Source of the DNA: Tribonema minus
Taxonomy: Eukaryota; Sar; Xanthophyceae; Tribonematales; Tribonemataceae
DNA length: 64,000 bases
Direction of reading: 5' to 3'
NCBI GenBank assembly: GCA_017506865.1
Contig: JAFCMP010000224.1
Coordinates: 124,001-188,000, forward strand
Below the pieces are notes generated by a model. That model worked only from the letters and a program-made list of their open reading frames with translations, was not told the origin of the DNA and did not search any database. Made by a program: the position numbers and the translations under genes. This document shows, piece by piece, positions 11,710 to 21,945 of this stretch; the stretch's first letter is position 1, and every line of letters begins with the position of its first letter.

Positions 11710-12952
11710 ATGGCGACAGAAAAGATCGTGCCCTCGGAGGTGGATCTGCTGCTGGCACTGAAGATTATCCGGGCGGAGAACCCCGATTACGGGACAGTGA
11801 GGCTTGCCCGGGAGATCGCCGAGCAGCGCTCGGTGAGTGCAGAATACAGCGCGCATGCCGCAGCGCTGCCCCCTGCTGTCTTGCTGCAGTTCTGCCTTAC
11901 CTTGCAGTTGCTGCTGTAGAGGCTTGCTGCTTTGTGCATCGCGCTCCTGCGACGCCCAACGCCTTCTGACAATGTGCTGCCGCTGCGGCTCCACGACTCG
12001 CGGTACAAATGCGGCCTGGTGCATCGCTGTAAGCTACCCTTTATCTATGGCTGAATTCCACAACAAATGCCATGCAGTATAACGCAAAAGTGCTGACTCA
12101 ACTGGACCTGGATCTGCTGCGCGTCATGAGTTCTGCCCCATCGTCACCTGCGGCACTGCATCTCTGTCTGTCTTTCAGGAGTGGGCCGTCTCGGATGCGA
12201 GGCTTCGGAAGGTGCTGAAGAAGCACGACATGATCATCACACCATCGACGAGCCCTCAGCCATCCAAGCGCGCTTCGAGAATCGATGGCGGCAGCATCGG
12301 CGAAAACCCCTGGAGCGCCGAGACCCTGACCAAGCTGCTGCTCGACAAGGTGCCCGAAGCGGCGGCAGTGCCCGAAAATGTGCCCGAAGCTGGGCCAGAA
12401 GCAGTCGAGCCGTCTGTCGTGGAGTCAACGCAGGAGCAGCAAGAGGTCGCACCGGAGCTGAACTCCTCGATGACGCAGCCCGCTGCCGTTGACGCGCCCA
12501 CTGAGATCGAGGTGACCGCGGAACCGGCGCCTGTAGAGCCTCAGTCCGCGCCCGAGGACTCAGTCACCGCGGCGCCGGAACCTGCTGCTGTCGAGGCCGT
12601 GGCAGCGGAACGCTCACGCTCGCCCAGCGTGACGATGAAGGTCTTCTCGCCCTCACGCGCGGTGCCGCCGCCGCCGCTGGACGTCGCGGAGGCGGACATG
12701 TCGAAGCCGGCGGCAGCGGACGCCGCCGACACGCCGCGGCCCGTCACCGCTGCCAACACGCCCGCTGCGGCGACGGCACCGGCGGCAGCGCCTGAGGAGG
12801 ACGAAGCCAAGAGCATATTGGAGGGTGCCGATGCGCTTCGGGGGAAGGGGGGCCTGCCGGGCAAGGGGGGGATGATGCTGGCGGCGGTGCCGCCGGCGCG
12901 GCAGCGGCGGCGCGAGGGCGCTGTGTGCGAGATCAACTGCACCGTTTCGTGA
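11710..12952 (+). CDS. Hypothetical protein with N-terminal helix-turn-helix-like segment and acidic Ala/Pro-rich tail
   Basis: Two phase-0 exons (11710-11832 and 12179-12952) encode 298 residues. Residues 1-57 (MATEKIVPSEVDLLLALKII onward, ending in WAVSDARLRKVLKKHDM) look like the short winged-helix-type module seen in various algal and fungal proteins, in which one helix follows an IR..NP..G motif and a second helix ends in RLRKVLKK. The remainder is low complexity, rich in Ala, Pro, Glu and Val, with an RSRSPS stretch and a basic RQRRRREG patch near the C-terminus. The junction is GCTCG then GTGAGTG, with the acceptor TCTTTCAG. I do not recognise a named family; a nuclear DNA- or protein-binding role is only a guess. 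Confidence 0.6.
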
Positions 12953-14593
12953 GAGGTGCGCGCGGGTCACCACCGTTCGGCAACTTCAAGTGTGACGTGG
13001 CTGGCGGGGGAAGGGGGCGCGCAGAGAGCGCGGCGCAGAAGTTCAACAAGCCTGTGTGTGTGTGAGCGGGGGCGGCACGTTTGTGGTCGCTTCACGGCGA
13101 GCCCTAACCCTAACCCTAAGTTGCTGCGTCTCGGGACGCATGCGCGCTCTGTAGCATCGCTCGTGCCGGCTCACACACCTCAATGTCTGTGTTCAAAGGG
13201 AAGAGGAGGAGGGGGACGGGTGGGGGGAGAGAGAGAGTTCAAGAGCGCATGTTGAAAGTGACAGCGATACGTGGTCCCTATGTGGGGCCGCCAAGCCTTT
13301 TTAAGACCGGCCCGTGGTGCGTGAGTTCAAGCCCGAATCATTACCGTCGCCGTGAGTTTTTGTAGTGCGGTCACCTCCCTCTTTAAGCACCGCACAAGAT
13401 CCGTCCCCCAGGGTAACACAAGTGATACGCGTCGCGCGGAACTGAGCGACTAGGGCGTACGCCCCTCAGCTGTAATGACTCACAGCACACAGTCCACATC
13501 ATTGTTTTTGTCTCTGGCACTGCTGTCTCGAGGCGTTTGTTCAGCTGCGTCCGCGTGTTTTGCGGTCTTGTCTTGCAAGTGTGGCGCTTGAGCACTGCTG
13601 CAGCTCAAATTTTTATGTATTGTGATGGCGTGCTTGCGCTATGTATGGCCTGCCAGTGTATGGATGTTAGTCTAGTGACATGTCTGAAGGTGCACTTGCG
13701 CTCTGGCCTGTGAGTGTGCAGGTCTTGGCGGCATGCCGTTTTTAGCGCTACAGAGGAGGTGCTTTGCTTACTGCTTTAACTTTTTGTGGGTGAGCACAGC
13801 TGCTGGCACACAGCCCGACTGGTGTTGAAGAGGACAAGTCGCATGTTCCACCGGCTCGCATTCGTAGCCTGCGGCCACATGGTATGTCGCAAGCTTTGTG
13901 TGTTGTGCGCCAGTGTCAGTGAGGCGGTCGCATACAAACATGATGCGAAATGCTGGGGGCGGCTCTTGTAAAGTTGAAGATGCCGCTGCCGAGAAATGTT
14001 CCAATGTTGCTTGCTGCCTTGGCTACAACCAAGCAGTGCTGCTGTGAGAGCTCAATTTTTTTGTGTGGCGCTGCTCCGTGCACTCAAGATGTTGTGGTAC
14101 CACAAGCATGTTCTCAAGGACAGGTGAGCAGATCATGGGGCCTGAAAGACCCGCCCCATGATGAGTGCAAGACTCTTGTCTCCACCACATGCCCTAGTAC
14201 AAAGGAAATCGATGCGGATGAAGCAGCTGCAACCAATCAGCACCCCCGGTACTGTGCCACGAGTCATTTTGGTGCACTGCCGCAAGTCACTGGGTTGCAG
14301 CTACATAGGGCAAATCAATGCTCAACAACAACAACATCAACAACCACGGGTGCTGAACATGCACTGAAATCAACGGTAACGTCGGCGCGTGTGTCGCATG
14401 CCACATGCAAGCAAGCAGCAACATGCAAGCACAGGCAGTTGGCACAACAGCAGCGCGAACTGCGAGGTGCACTCGAAACTCATCATCACTGCATCTGAGG
14501 TCAAATCCGTTTGAAGGTAACTGGAATTGCAACTTGCTAGCGTCAGCACATTTCGAAGTTGAGACACAAACACAGCACTTGCCACAGAGAACC
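12953..14593. other. Intergenic region between convergent genes
   Basis: Lies between the ends of the hypothetical gene (plus) and MnmA (minus). It holds a (CCCTAA)3 array at about 13101-13119. No other conserved element recognised. Confidence 0.5.
13101..13119. repeat. Telomere-like (CCCTAA)n array, interstitial
   Basis: Three tandem CCCTAA units in an intergenic region. Similar short arrays occur in introns at about 15269, 44587, 47923 and 50844. The unit corresponds to TTAGGG, not the TTTAGGG of most green algae. Confidence 0.9.
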
Positions 14594-17500
14594 CTAGCAC
14601 AAGCCCTGAATCGCTTGCGACTGCAGCGCATACTGCGCGTCCCACTGGCTAATACCGGCCGCCAAAATCGGACCTCCCCCCAGGCATATGTCAAATTCCG
14701 GGCCCCCGTACAGGGCAAGCAGCTGATGCGGCGTTATGGCTCTCTCTGGCTTGTCAAACTCAAGATGGAGCAAGCCGCCTCGCAGCCGTACGGTCCCCGT
14801 CTCTCTGCCCGATCGGTAGCGGACCTGCAAGCGCGCGGGGGGCAGTGCACAGCGGCGTTGAGCGTTGATGCAGAGGTCACAGCAGCGCTCAGTTTAGTAG
14901 GCGTCGAGGCGAATGATCTTGGTGCTGATGAGGCACGCGCGCTCGCGCTGCAGACTGCGCGCTGTGATCGACTCAATCTCGATGATGCACAGGTACCAAG
15001 ATGACAAATCAACCCCTTTTTGAACAACAGTTTTTTTTTTTTTTTTTTGAACAACTTGAGCGTGCGAAGCTATGCTGAACAGTACAGCCGCGCTGAATCG
15101 TCGTCTGCAGATGAGGCATGCTGCTGCGTCAGCGTGCATGCAGTCCGCTGGCAGCACGCGCTATTCGCCCCACGCGGCGATGTGCGTTGAGTTAGGACTT
15201 CATTGACGTCAGTAATGTGATCAGCAATGTTGCGGCGGCTCTCCCTGGCGCCTGTCCCCCTGCCACCAAACCCTAACCCTAACCTTGTTGCAGGCAGGTC
15301 AATCTCATCTGCACGCACACGCCACGCCCAACACACCACCAGTTCACTTCTGCAATGTGCTGCATATGCCAATCAAGGTTCTTTCGCATGTTCGCTTTGA
15401 CCCACACCCGAACCCTCGCCCTAACGCCATTGCAGCCCTGACCCCAATGCCAGCCCTTATTCTTGTCCTACCCTCACATCAGCTCGCGTGGTACTGCACG
15501 CGCATCGCACGCCCCACAGCGCAGCGCGCGCAGTGCCAATTTTGCTAATACTTACCCGAGCATTGGTATCCATGGCAATGAGACTAGGCGCAGCTCGCCT
15601 GATGGTGCACGCGCGATGGCGCGCCCCTCGCGCAGCGCGCGCGGCGCCGACCCTAACCCCTAACCTTAACCCCAACACCACCCCTAACCCCAGCCGCAAC
15701 CCTATCAACACTCAGACTCGCGTTGTACTGCACGCGCATGTCGCGCCCCTCACGCAGCGCGCCCCACTTACACCTCAGGTACTCATCACCCTGACCCGAC
15801 CCCGACCCTACCCATTACCCAGACTCAGACTCGCCTTGTACTGCACACGCATGGCGCGTCCCTCGGCCAGCGCGCGCGGCGCAGCGCCCGCGCCCCACGC
15901 GAACGCCGCCGCGTCCGCCGTGAGCGCGCCGCACATGAGCGCGGGGTGCTCTGTTCCAGGCACGACGACGACGTCGCCTGAGCGCTGGCGCTTGGCGCAC
16001 ACGAACCACTTGGCCGCCATGTTGGCGATGCGCGCCTTCTGGCCGAGGGTGTAGAGCTCAACGCCCTCGTGGGGGCCGAGGCGCGCGCCCGTCTGGCCGC
16101 ACACAAAGTCCCCTGCGCGCGGCGGGCGGGGAGGGGGGGGGGGGGGGGGGGGAGGGGTTAGCTTCCCCGGCTAGGGCGTGGCGGGGGGGTCCCGTAAGTG
16201 GAGAAGATGGGGGGTCAGCTGCCTCGGCGCCGCTCGAAAATGCGCGTCTGACTTGCACGCAATGTCGTCTACGCGTTCGCGCGTTTGATGAGGGGAGGGG
16301 AGGGGGGCACCTTTCCCCGGGGTGATGCGTGCAAACGCGCGCCGCTGCGCACCAGAGGGATGCAGCACAGCCCGCCACGCGCGCGGTTGGCTGCTGTTGA
16401 AGTTGGCATGGTGTGCGGCTTACGTCACATCAGCGAGTACTTCAGCCACCGTGAAGTTCAACATCACGATAAGAGCCAGAAGGACGGTGCAGAGGTCAAG
16501 GGTTGCCACCTCACCGGGCGTCGGCATAATGTAATCTCAGACTACTAATCTGAACGTCCATGAAGTTCACCATCACGACTAAACTTCAACATCACGACCA
16601 GAGAACAGGTTCAAGGGGTCGACAACTCACCGGGCGTCGGCGTGATGTACTGGCTCAGGAACCCGCCGAAGCTCCTGCGCTGCCCCACAAAACAGATGCC
16701 AACGCTATCCTTCTTGGCCGCGGTGACCAACCCCGCACGCGCCGCCAGCTCCCGCACCTCCCCCTTCATCATCCCCCCAAGGGGAAAAATGACCCCCCTG
16801 AGCGCCTCCCAAGGAACGGTCGCCAGGAAGTAGCTCTGGTCTTTGATGGGGTCGACGGCGGCGCGCAAGCGCGGCGGGGGTCCCTTTAGCCCTAGTCCTA
16901 GTTGTTGCCCTAGCCCTACTTGTTGCGGTGCCTCTAGCCCTAGCCCTACTTGTTGCGGAGGGGGGTGGAACAGCTGAGCGTAGTGGCCGGTGGCGAAGAG
17001 CGCAGCGCCGTGCGTCGCGAGCGCGTGCGCGCGGAACGCGCCGAATTTGATGCGCGCGTTGCATAGGGCATCCGGGTTCGGCTGCGCGCATGGGAGGCGG
17101 GACATGTGGCTTAAAATTAAGGCTGGTGGGCAAGGGATTGTAGGGAGAACTGGCGATTTAGACTAATGGGGATTTTAAGTGTCGCCTGCACCAGGACCAG
17201 GCCAGAGCGAGATCGCAAACTCCCAATGCATTTAGTAGACCAGGTCAGTTTCGGAAATGGCTCACGAGGACAATGCAGTGCACATGCGGTCCATAGCGCT
17301 TAGGTGTCATCAGCAACACGACGCTTTGGCATCACACGCACTGCCGCCTCTGAGCATGCCCCGAGCCGCAGCCGCAACTTCATCTATGACTTCAACTTCA
17401 ACTTTGCATTAGCGACGCCATGCCGCAGTGCCACACATCACGTGCGCCGCGCCTGCAGCCAGCGTGCACGCAAGCAATGCAGGATCGCGAACAAGTACAA

Positions 17501-19080
17501 CTCGTGTATGTGTGCATAGCGAGCTATGTTGGCTAATCGACATGAAGGTGAAAGACCCCCGTGCGGAAAGATTGCGCAGAGGAGAGTCACTTCACACAGC
17601 TGCGCAGTGGCAAAGTTGAAGCGCGCAACCAACGGACGCGGCCGTCCAAATGGCCTGGCAGCTCAACAGCATACTTCATCTGGCCGGAACCAGAACCCAC
17701 CGTGTTGCCTTGGCTGAAGACATCCAGGCTAGGCGCGAACACGTCATGCCAGTACTCCTTGCTGAAATTGACGGAGTGGCAGGGGATCTGTAACTGCCGG
17801 CACACGCGCTGCACGTCGGCCCAGTCGGCATCCGCGGTGCACGCCTCGCGGCCCTCCTCGTCGGAGCGGTCCCAGTTGCGCATGTGCACGGCGACGACGT
17901 CATAGCCCTGGAGTTGAACATGAAGTTGAAGATGAAGTCGAACATGAAACTGCAGCGCGCTGAAGAATCTGAGTGATTGGAGAGTGGCCGGCGTATATAG
18001 TTCTACCTAGAGGTGAGATTACACGCCTTGCGTATGCGCACGGCAATGACGTCGTAGCCCTGCAGTGGAACATGAAGTTGAACGTGAAGTTGCAGCGTGC
18101 TCAGAAAGTGAGCGATGAGACGGTGGCCCGTATGTAGTTGTACTTGCAGTTGAAGTTACATGCGTTGCACGCTTCTTGATCGTTTACAACCGGGTTCCGG
18201 TGCACATCCAGCCCAGAAAGCTCCCAAAAGCCTAACGCTTACCCTACCCTTGTCCTAACCCATGCGGAGCAGGCAATGCTCGCATGAGAGCAGCGTGCTT
18301 GCATGTGACCTAGCTGCCATGTATATCCTAGCTACCGCATACAAAGTGGCATGCTTGAGAGGTGCAGCTATCCTTCAGCGCTCGTTACTTGCTGCCCTTG
18401 AAGGCGTTTTGCAGCCACCAGAGTCTTCGAAACGCAACGATGGTGGTGCTTGGTGGACAGAGGGGCCCGTCTGATGGCGACTGGCGCCAGTGCACTGGCA
18501 GTGCACTGGGAAGCGTTTTTTTTGCTTTTGTCACCACGCACAAAATGCACATCTTTGCTGAGCTGTGGTACACTCGCGGCGCTTTTTGTTAGCAATGTTG
18601 GAGGTCTAGATGCCCAGTCAATTCAATGCGGACATCATCAGCAGGGGCCTCTCCATCGCTGCTGATGCAAGATCTACAGAATAAATTCTGAAACGATTTC
18701 ATGTACTCAAGTGAATTGACCATTGACTTTGAATGGAAGAAAACAATTGACCAATTGACAGGTGTGTGCACCATTTGCTGCTACTTCACTACTCTGAGGC
18801 AGCCCGCCGTTCCTACTTGTAGTTCAACACAGACACTTTCTGTAGAAAAGCATTGAATCTCTTAATAAATATCAACTTCAGCCAGCATTAAGTTCATTCG
18901 GCTGACCTGCTGTTTCAGCAGATAGGCCGTCACTGACGAGTCCACGCCGCCAGACATGCCCACGACAACTCTCCTCCCTTGTCCTGCCGGTGTCCTGGTT
19001 GCAGCTGCTGTAGCCAGCGCTCGGCATTTCAGGCACCTCCACACGGGAGCAACGATGCGCCGGCGCGCAAGAGGCTGCAT
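14594..19080 (-). CDS. mnmA: tRNA-specific 2-thiouridylase MnmA/TRMU, organellar
   Basis: Five exons on the minus strand (18907-19080, 17701-17907, 16631-17081, 15847-16112, 14594-14824; phases 0, 0, 1, 0) give about 442 residues. MnmA thiolates the wobble uridine of Lys, Glu and Gln tRNAs in mitochondria (and plastids in some lineages). Visible are the PP-loop VVVGMSGGVDSS, the substrate loop GNTPNPDALCN with the first catalytic Cys, KDQSYFLA, the second catalytic Cys in VGICFVG, the YTLGQKARI central domain and the CLGGGPI C-terminal beta-barrel motif. The first 35 residues (MQPLARRRIV start, Arg-rich, no acids) look like a mitochondrial presequence. Exon 3 contains an in-frame insert of about 35 residues built from a CCCTAG-type repeat. 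The start is divergent from the WW-protein gene, 114 bases away. Introns 1 and 4 contain copies of the neighbouring exon edges. The identification is secure. Confidence 0.92.
15031..15048 (+). repeat. Poly(T)/poly(A) run in MnmA intron 4
   Basis: About 18 consecutive T on the plus strand (A on the sense strand of MnmA), flanked on both sides by TTGAACAAC-type sequence. It lies inside the largest MnmA intron. The origin (slippage or retroposed tail) cannot be decided here. Confidence 0.7.
15269..15284. repeat. Telomere-like (CCCTAA)n in MnmA intron 4
   Basis: Two and a half CCCTAA units; several looser CCCTAACC and ACCCGAACCC variants follow through 15420-15830, inside the largest MnmA intron. 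Confidence 0.8.
15488..15895 (-). repeat. Four tandem copies of the MnmA exon-4 end and donor
   Basis: The true exon end (plus-strand coordinates about 15833-15895, core TGTACTGCACACGCATGGCG) recurs at about 15719-15765, 15603-15650 and 15488-15540, each as a GTACTGCACGCGCAT-like core followed by a CGCAGCGCGCGCGGCGC-like run, spaced 114-116 bases. Three copies keep the GT donor context on the minus strand. The spacers hold CCCTAACCC-type sequence. Confidence 0.8.
16127..16157 (-). repeat. Poly(C) tract (sense) before MnmA exon 4 acceptor
   Basis: A G run of more than 20 bases on the plus strand, so C-rich on the sense strand, ends about 15 bases before the acceptor CGCAG of exon 4. It occupies the place of the polypyrimidine tract. 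Confidence 0.75.
16883..16962 (-). repeat. CCCTAG-type minisatellite inside MnmA exon 3
   Basis: Repeats of CTAGCCCTAG with CTACTTGTTGCGG spacers encode an in-frame insert (VGLGLEAPQQVGLGQQLGLG) between the HYAQLFH and AVDPIKDQSYF motifs. The family has only a few residues here. It could be translated, since the frame is open throughout, or be a tiny intron. Confidence 0.75.
17881..18145 (-). repeat. Duplicated acceptor and start of MnmA exon 2
   Basis: The exon-2 start with its acceptor (17881-17945) is repeated at about 18023-18085 inside intron 1 (GCGCACGGCAATGACGTCGT against GTGCACGGCGACGACGTCAT). Flanking intron sequence (AACATGAAGTTGAA and GGAGAGTGGCC-like blocks) is repeated too, so the unit is about 135 bases. 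Confidence 0.78.
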
Positions 19081-19194
19081 AATGCTTTGATGCGCACTAG
19101 ACAACAAAGGCTGCTGCAGCGCGACAGCTTTTATGAAGTGCAACAAGAGACGCGCCGCCTTTTTTAATCCACGTGTATTCTCTGCATACACCGC

Positions 19195-21945
19195 ATGGGT
19201 CCCAAGCTTGGTGGGGCCATGACGCGAACTTTGCCCCAGCGGCGAACGTGCCTGGCAGCCTGCCTGCTCAGCCTGCTGCTGCTGGCGCACCAGGGTGCAG
19301 CGAACTCAGGCATTCCTGGGCAGCCTGTAGCGTTCGGTGGTGCGCTTCAGAACCACGGCAGGCCCTATGGCGGGCAGCCTGGAGCTCAAGGCCATGGCGG
19401 CGGAGGGACTCAGCAGCAGTACCAGCAGCGCCCGCAGCAGCAGCATCCGCAGCACCAACAGCAGCAGCAGCGTGGCTTCGAGCAGCGTGCTCCAGTGCAA
19501 CATCAAGAGCATGGCAGCATGCCGCCGCCGCTGCCCCCCGGCTGGGGAGAGGTGCAGACCAAGGATGTGCCGCCCCGCGTCTACTACGTGCACTACGAGA
19601 CGCGTCGGACGCAGTGGGAGAGGCCCGCCATGCCGCCTGCTTACCAGCAGCAGCAGCAACCGCATGTAGGAATCCAGCATCAGGATACACCATCGCAGCA
19701 GCAGCAGCACCAGCAGCAGCATTCCGGTGATATGAGGCCTGCGGAGCACACTCGTCATCCCGCTGCAAGGCAGGATGCAGCATTTGGGAGCAGCCCTGCT
19801 CGATCGCAGTATGAGCAAGCCGGCGCTGAGGACACGGATGCCGAGGCGGGACAGGAGGTGGATAAGCAAGCAGCGGACGATGCCAGCGCTGCTGAAAAAG
19901 GCATTGCTGGCGGCGACGACTTGCGAGACTCGTCCGAAGAAGATGACGCCAATGTCGCGCTGCCGAGTGTGGACTTCATGGCACAGTACTCCGGCAACGG
20001 GCCCGATTTGTCGCCGCCGCCGCCGCCGCAGCAGCAGCAGCAGCATGCAACTACCGCACGGCCGCCGGCAGCTCTGCAGCACCAGGAGCAGAGGCCTGCA
20101 GCAGAAGAAGAACAATTTGGCTATCCGGAGTTTGGTTCAGGGGTTCCGGGCACTCGTGCCCAGGTGCCAACGACATCAGATGCTCAACAGCCAGCTAGCG
20201 GTGATGGCGGCGAAAACGGCGCCGTGCCGCCGCTGCAGCACGAGCAGGAGCAGCAGCAGCGGCGGCCCATGATGCACACACACTGGGCGGAGCCGCGCGC
20301 GCAATCCAACGGCGGGGAGAGCGACGGCGGCCGCGGCGACTTCGGTTACAAGCAGCAGCAGCAAGCGGGATCGCCACCTGGCGCATGGGCGGGGCCCGCG
20401 CCAGGCACGCCCGGCATGCCGCAGCAGCAGCAGCAGCCGCGGCAGCAGCAGCAGCACGGCATGTACCCTGGGCAGCCCGCGCAGCCGCCGCGGCAACAGC
20501 CGCAGCAGAACATGTACCCCACGCAGCCGGCATGGCCAGGCGCGGCGCCGCAGATGCCGCCGCCGCAGCAGCAGCAGCAGCAGCGGCGGCAGGGCAGGGA
20601 GGAGGAGCCGGAGCGGCCGCCTCGGGAGGTGCCTGGCAGCAGCAGCAGCGGCGGCGGCGCGCCATGGCAGCAGCAGACGCCTCCGCCCCAGCAGCAGCAG
20701 CAGCAGCCGCCGCAGCAACGCTGGGGAGCAGAGCCCTATGGCTCACCCGGCTCGCCGCCATCAGCCAGGCCGGAAGCACCCTATGGCGATCCTTACAGGC
20801 GGGAGGGGCGGGGGGGGGCGCCGCCGCAGCAGTACCGGCAGCCGCCACCGCAGCAGCAGTGGGGGCAGCAGGGACCGCCACCGCAGCAGCAGCAGCAGCA
20901 GCCGCCGTATGGCGCGCAGATGCCGCAGCAGCCGTACTACGGCGGCGGCCCGCAGCAGCAGCAGCGCGGAGCGCCGCCACAGCGGCAGCCGCCGCAGCAG
21001 CAGCCGCGGTACGACGCGTACGGGCGGCCGCTGCCCCCCGCGCCCGGCGCCTGGGGCGGCGACGACGGCATGTACCAGGAGCAGAGGGGGGGCTACGGGG
21101 GCGGCGGTGGCGAGTACGGAGCGCTGGTGCCTGCGGGGCGCGGCGGCAGCAGCGCTCAGGGCGGCGGCGCGTCCGTGCGCGACACGGGGCTGCAGCTCGT
21201 GCGCGGCGCGTGGGGGCGCCTGCTCGTCGGCAAGGACCGCGGCGCCGCGCTGCTGTCCAGCGCGCGCGAGCGCGTGAGCGAGGGCGCCGCGGCCGCGTCT
21301 ACGGGCATCGCGTCGGCGACGTGGGCCGCGGGCGCACGCGTGCGCGACACCGTCGGCGGCGTCACGCAGCGCGTCGGCACGCTGCTCGACGCCAACGGCC
21401 GCCGCGTCGACGGCCCGTACGGGCCGCCGCAGGGGGCGGGGCCCTGGGGGGACGAGCGCTACGGCCCCCCTGGTGGCGGCGGCGGGGGCGGGTACGATCG
21501 CGATCCGTACGGCCGCCCAGATGACCGTGGCGGTTATGCCCCGGATGCCAGGGGGGTGTATGGGGGTCCCCCGGGGCAGTATGGGGGGGGAGGCAGGGGG
21601 AGGGAGGCGTACCGGCCGCCGGGGGTGGCGGCGGGGGGGCCTGCGCAGCCCCCCTACGGCGGCGACAGGTATCCGCCTCAGTATGGCGGGGAAGTGCCGC
21701 AGCAGCAGGAGTGGCAGCAGCAGCAGCAGCGCCGTGCTGTGCCCCCGCAGCAGCAGCAGCAGCGGTGGGGCGGGCCACCGGGCGGTCCCGGCCGGGACAG
21801 ATTTGGGGGGCAAGGGGCGCCACAACAGGGGGGGTATGGGGGGGGCGCGCCTGCACAGGCAGGGGAGCAGGCAGGGGCTTTTGGCGGATATGGGGCACCG
21901 CAGGGCGCAGCAGGCGGTGGGCCATCTCAACCTTGGGGGCAGTAA
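19195..21945 (+). CDS. Secreted WW-domain protein, Gln/Pro/Gly-rich
   Basis: A single exon of 916 residues. Residues 18-38 (TCLAACLLSLLLLAHQGAAN) form a clear signal peptide whether translation starts at 19195 or at the in-frame ATG at 19219. A WW domain spans about residues 113-144 (PPLPPGWGEV to RRTQWERP) with both Trp residues and the central aromatic cluster YYVHYE. The rest is poly-Gln, Pro-Gln-Gln and, from about residue 600, Gly-Tyr/Pro-Pro-Tyr-like repeats; PPYG motifs in the same protein are possible ligands of the WW domain. Around residues 660-750 lies an ordered-looking Arg/Ala segment (RDTGLQLVRGAWGRLLVGKD). WW domains are normally intracellular, so the signal peptide is odd; it may be a plastid or endomembrane protein. 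No family assignment for the whole protein. Confidence 0.75.
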   Translation: MGPKLGGAMTRTLPQRRTCLAACLLSLLLLAHQGAANSGIPGQPVAFGGALQNHGRPYGGQPGAQGHGGGGTQQQYQQRPQQQHPQHQQQQQRGFEQRAPVQHQEHGSMPPPLPPGWGEVQTKDVPPRVYYVHYETRRTQWERPAMPPAYQQQQQPHVGIQHQDTPSQQQQHQQQHSGDMRPAEHTRHPAARQDAAFGSSPARSQYEQAGAEDTDAEAGQEVDKQAADDASAAEKGIAGGDDLRDSSEEDDANVALPSVDFMAQYSGNGPDLSPPPPPQQQQQHATTARPPAALQHQEQRPAAEEEQFGYPEFGSGVPGTRAQVPTTSDAQQPASGDGGENGAVPPLQHEQEQQQRRPMMHTHWAEPRAQSNGGESDGGRGDFGYKQQQQAGSPPGAWAGPAPGTPGMPQQQQQPRQQQQHGMYPGQPAQPPRQQPQQNMYPTQPAWPGAAPQMPPPQQQQQQRRQGREEEPERPPREVPGSSSSGGGAPWQQQTPPPQQQQQQPPQQRWGAEPYGSPGSPPSARPEAPYGDPYRREGRGGAPPQQYRQPPPQQQWGQQGPPPQQQQQQPPYGAQMPQQPYYGGGPQQQQRGAPPQRQPPQQQPRYDAYGRPLPPAPGAWGGDDGMYQEQRGGYGGGGGEYGALVPAGRGGSSAQGGGASVRDTGLQLVRGAWGRLLVGKDRGAALLSSARERVSEGAAAASTGIASATWAAGARVRDTVGGVTQRVGTLLDANGRRVDGPYGPPQGAGPWGDERYGPPGGGGGGGYDRDPYGRPDDRGGYAPDARGVYGGPPGQYGGGGRGREAYRPPGVAAGGPAQPPYGGDRYPPQYGGEVPQQQEWQQQQQRRAVPPQQQQQRWGGPPGGPGRDRFGGQGAPQQGGYGGGAPAQAGEQAGAFGGYGAPQGAAGGGPSQPWGQ

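Noticed and set aside
13260-13365. Candidate tRNA (GAGTTCAAGCCCGAATC resembles a B box)
   Set aside because: I could not form an acceptor stem and an anticodon arm at the right distances. A covariance-model tRNA search would decide.
20385-21524. Long Ala-rich frame inside the WW gene
   Set aside because: A shifted reading of CAG repeats (GCA), overlapping the real Gln-rich frame with signal peptide and WW domain.
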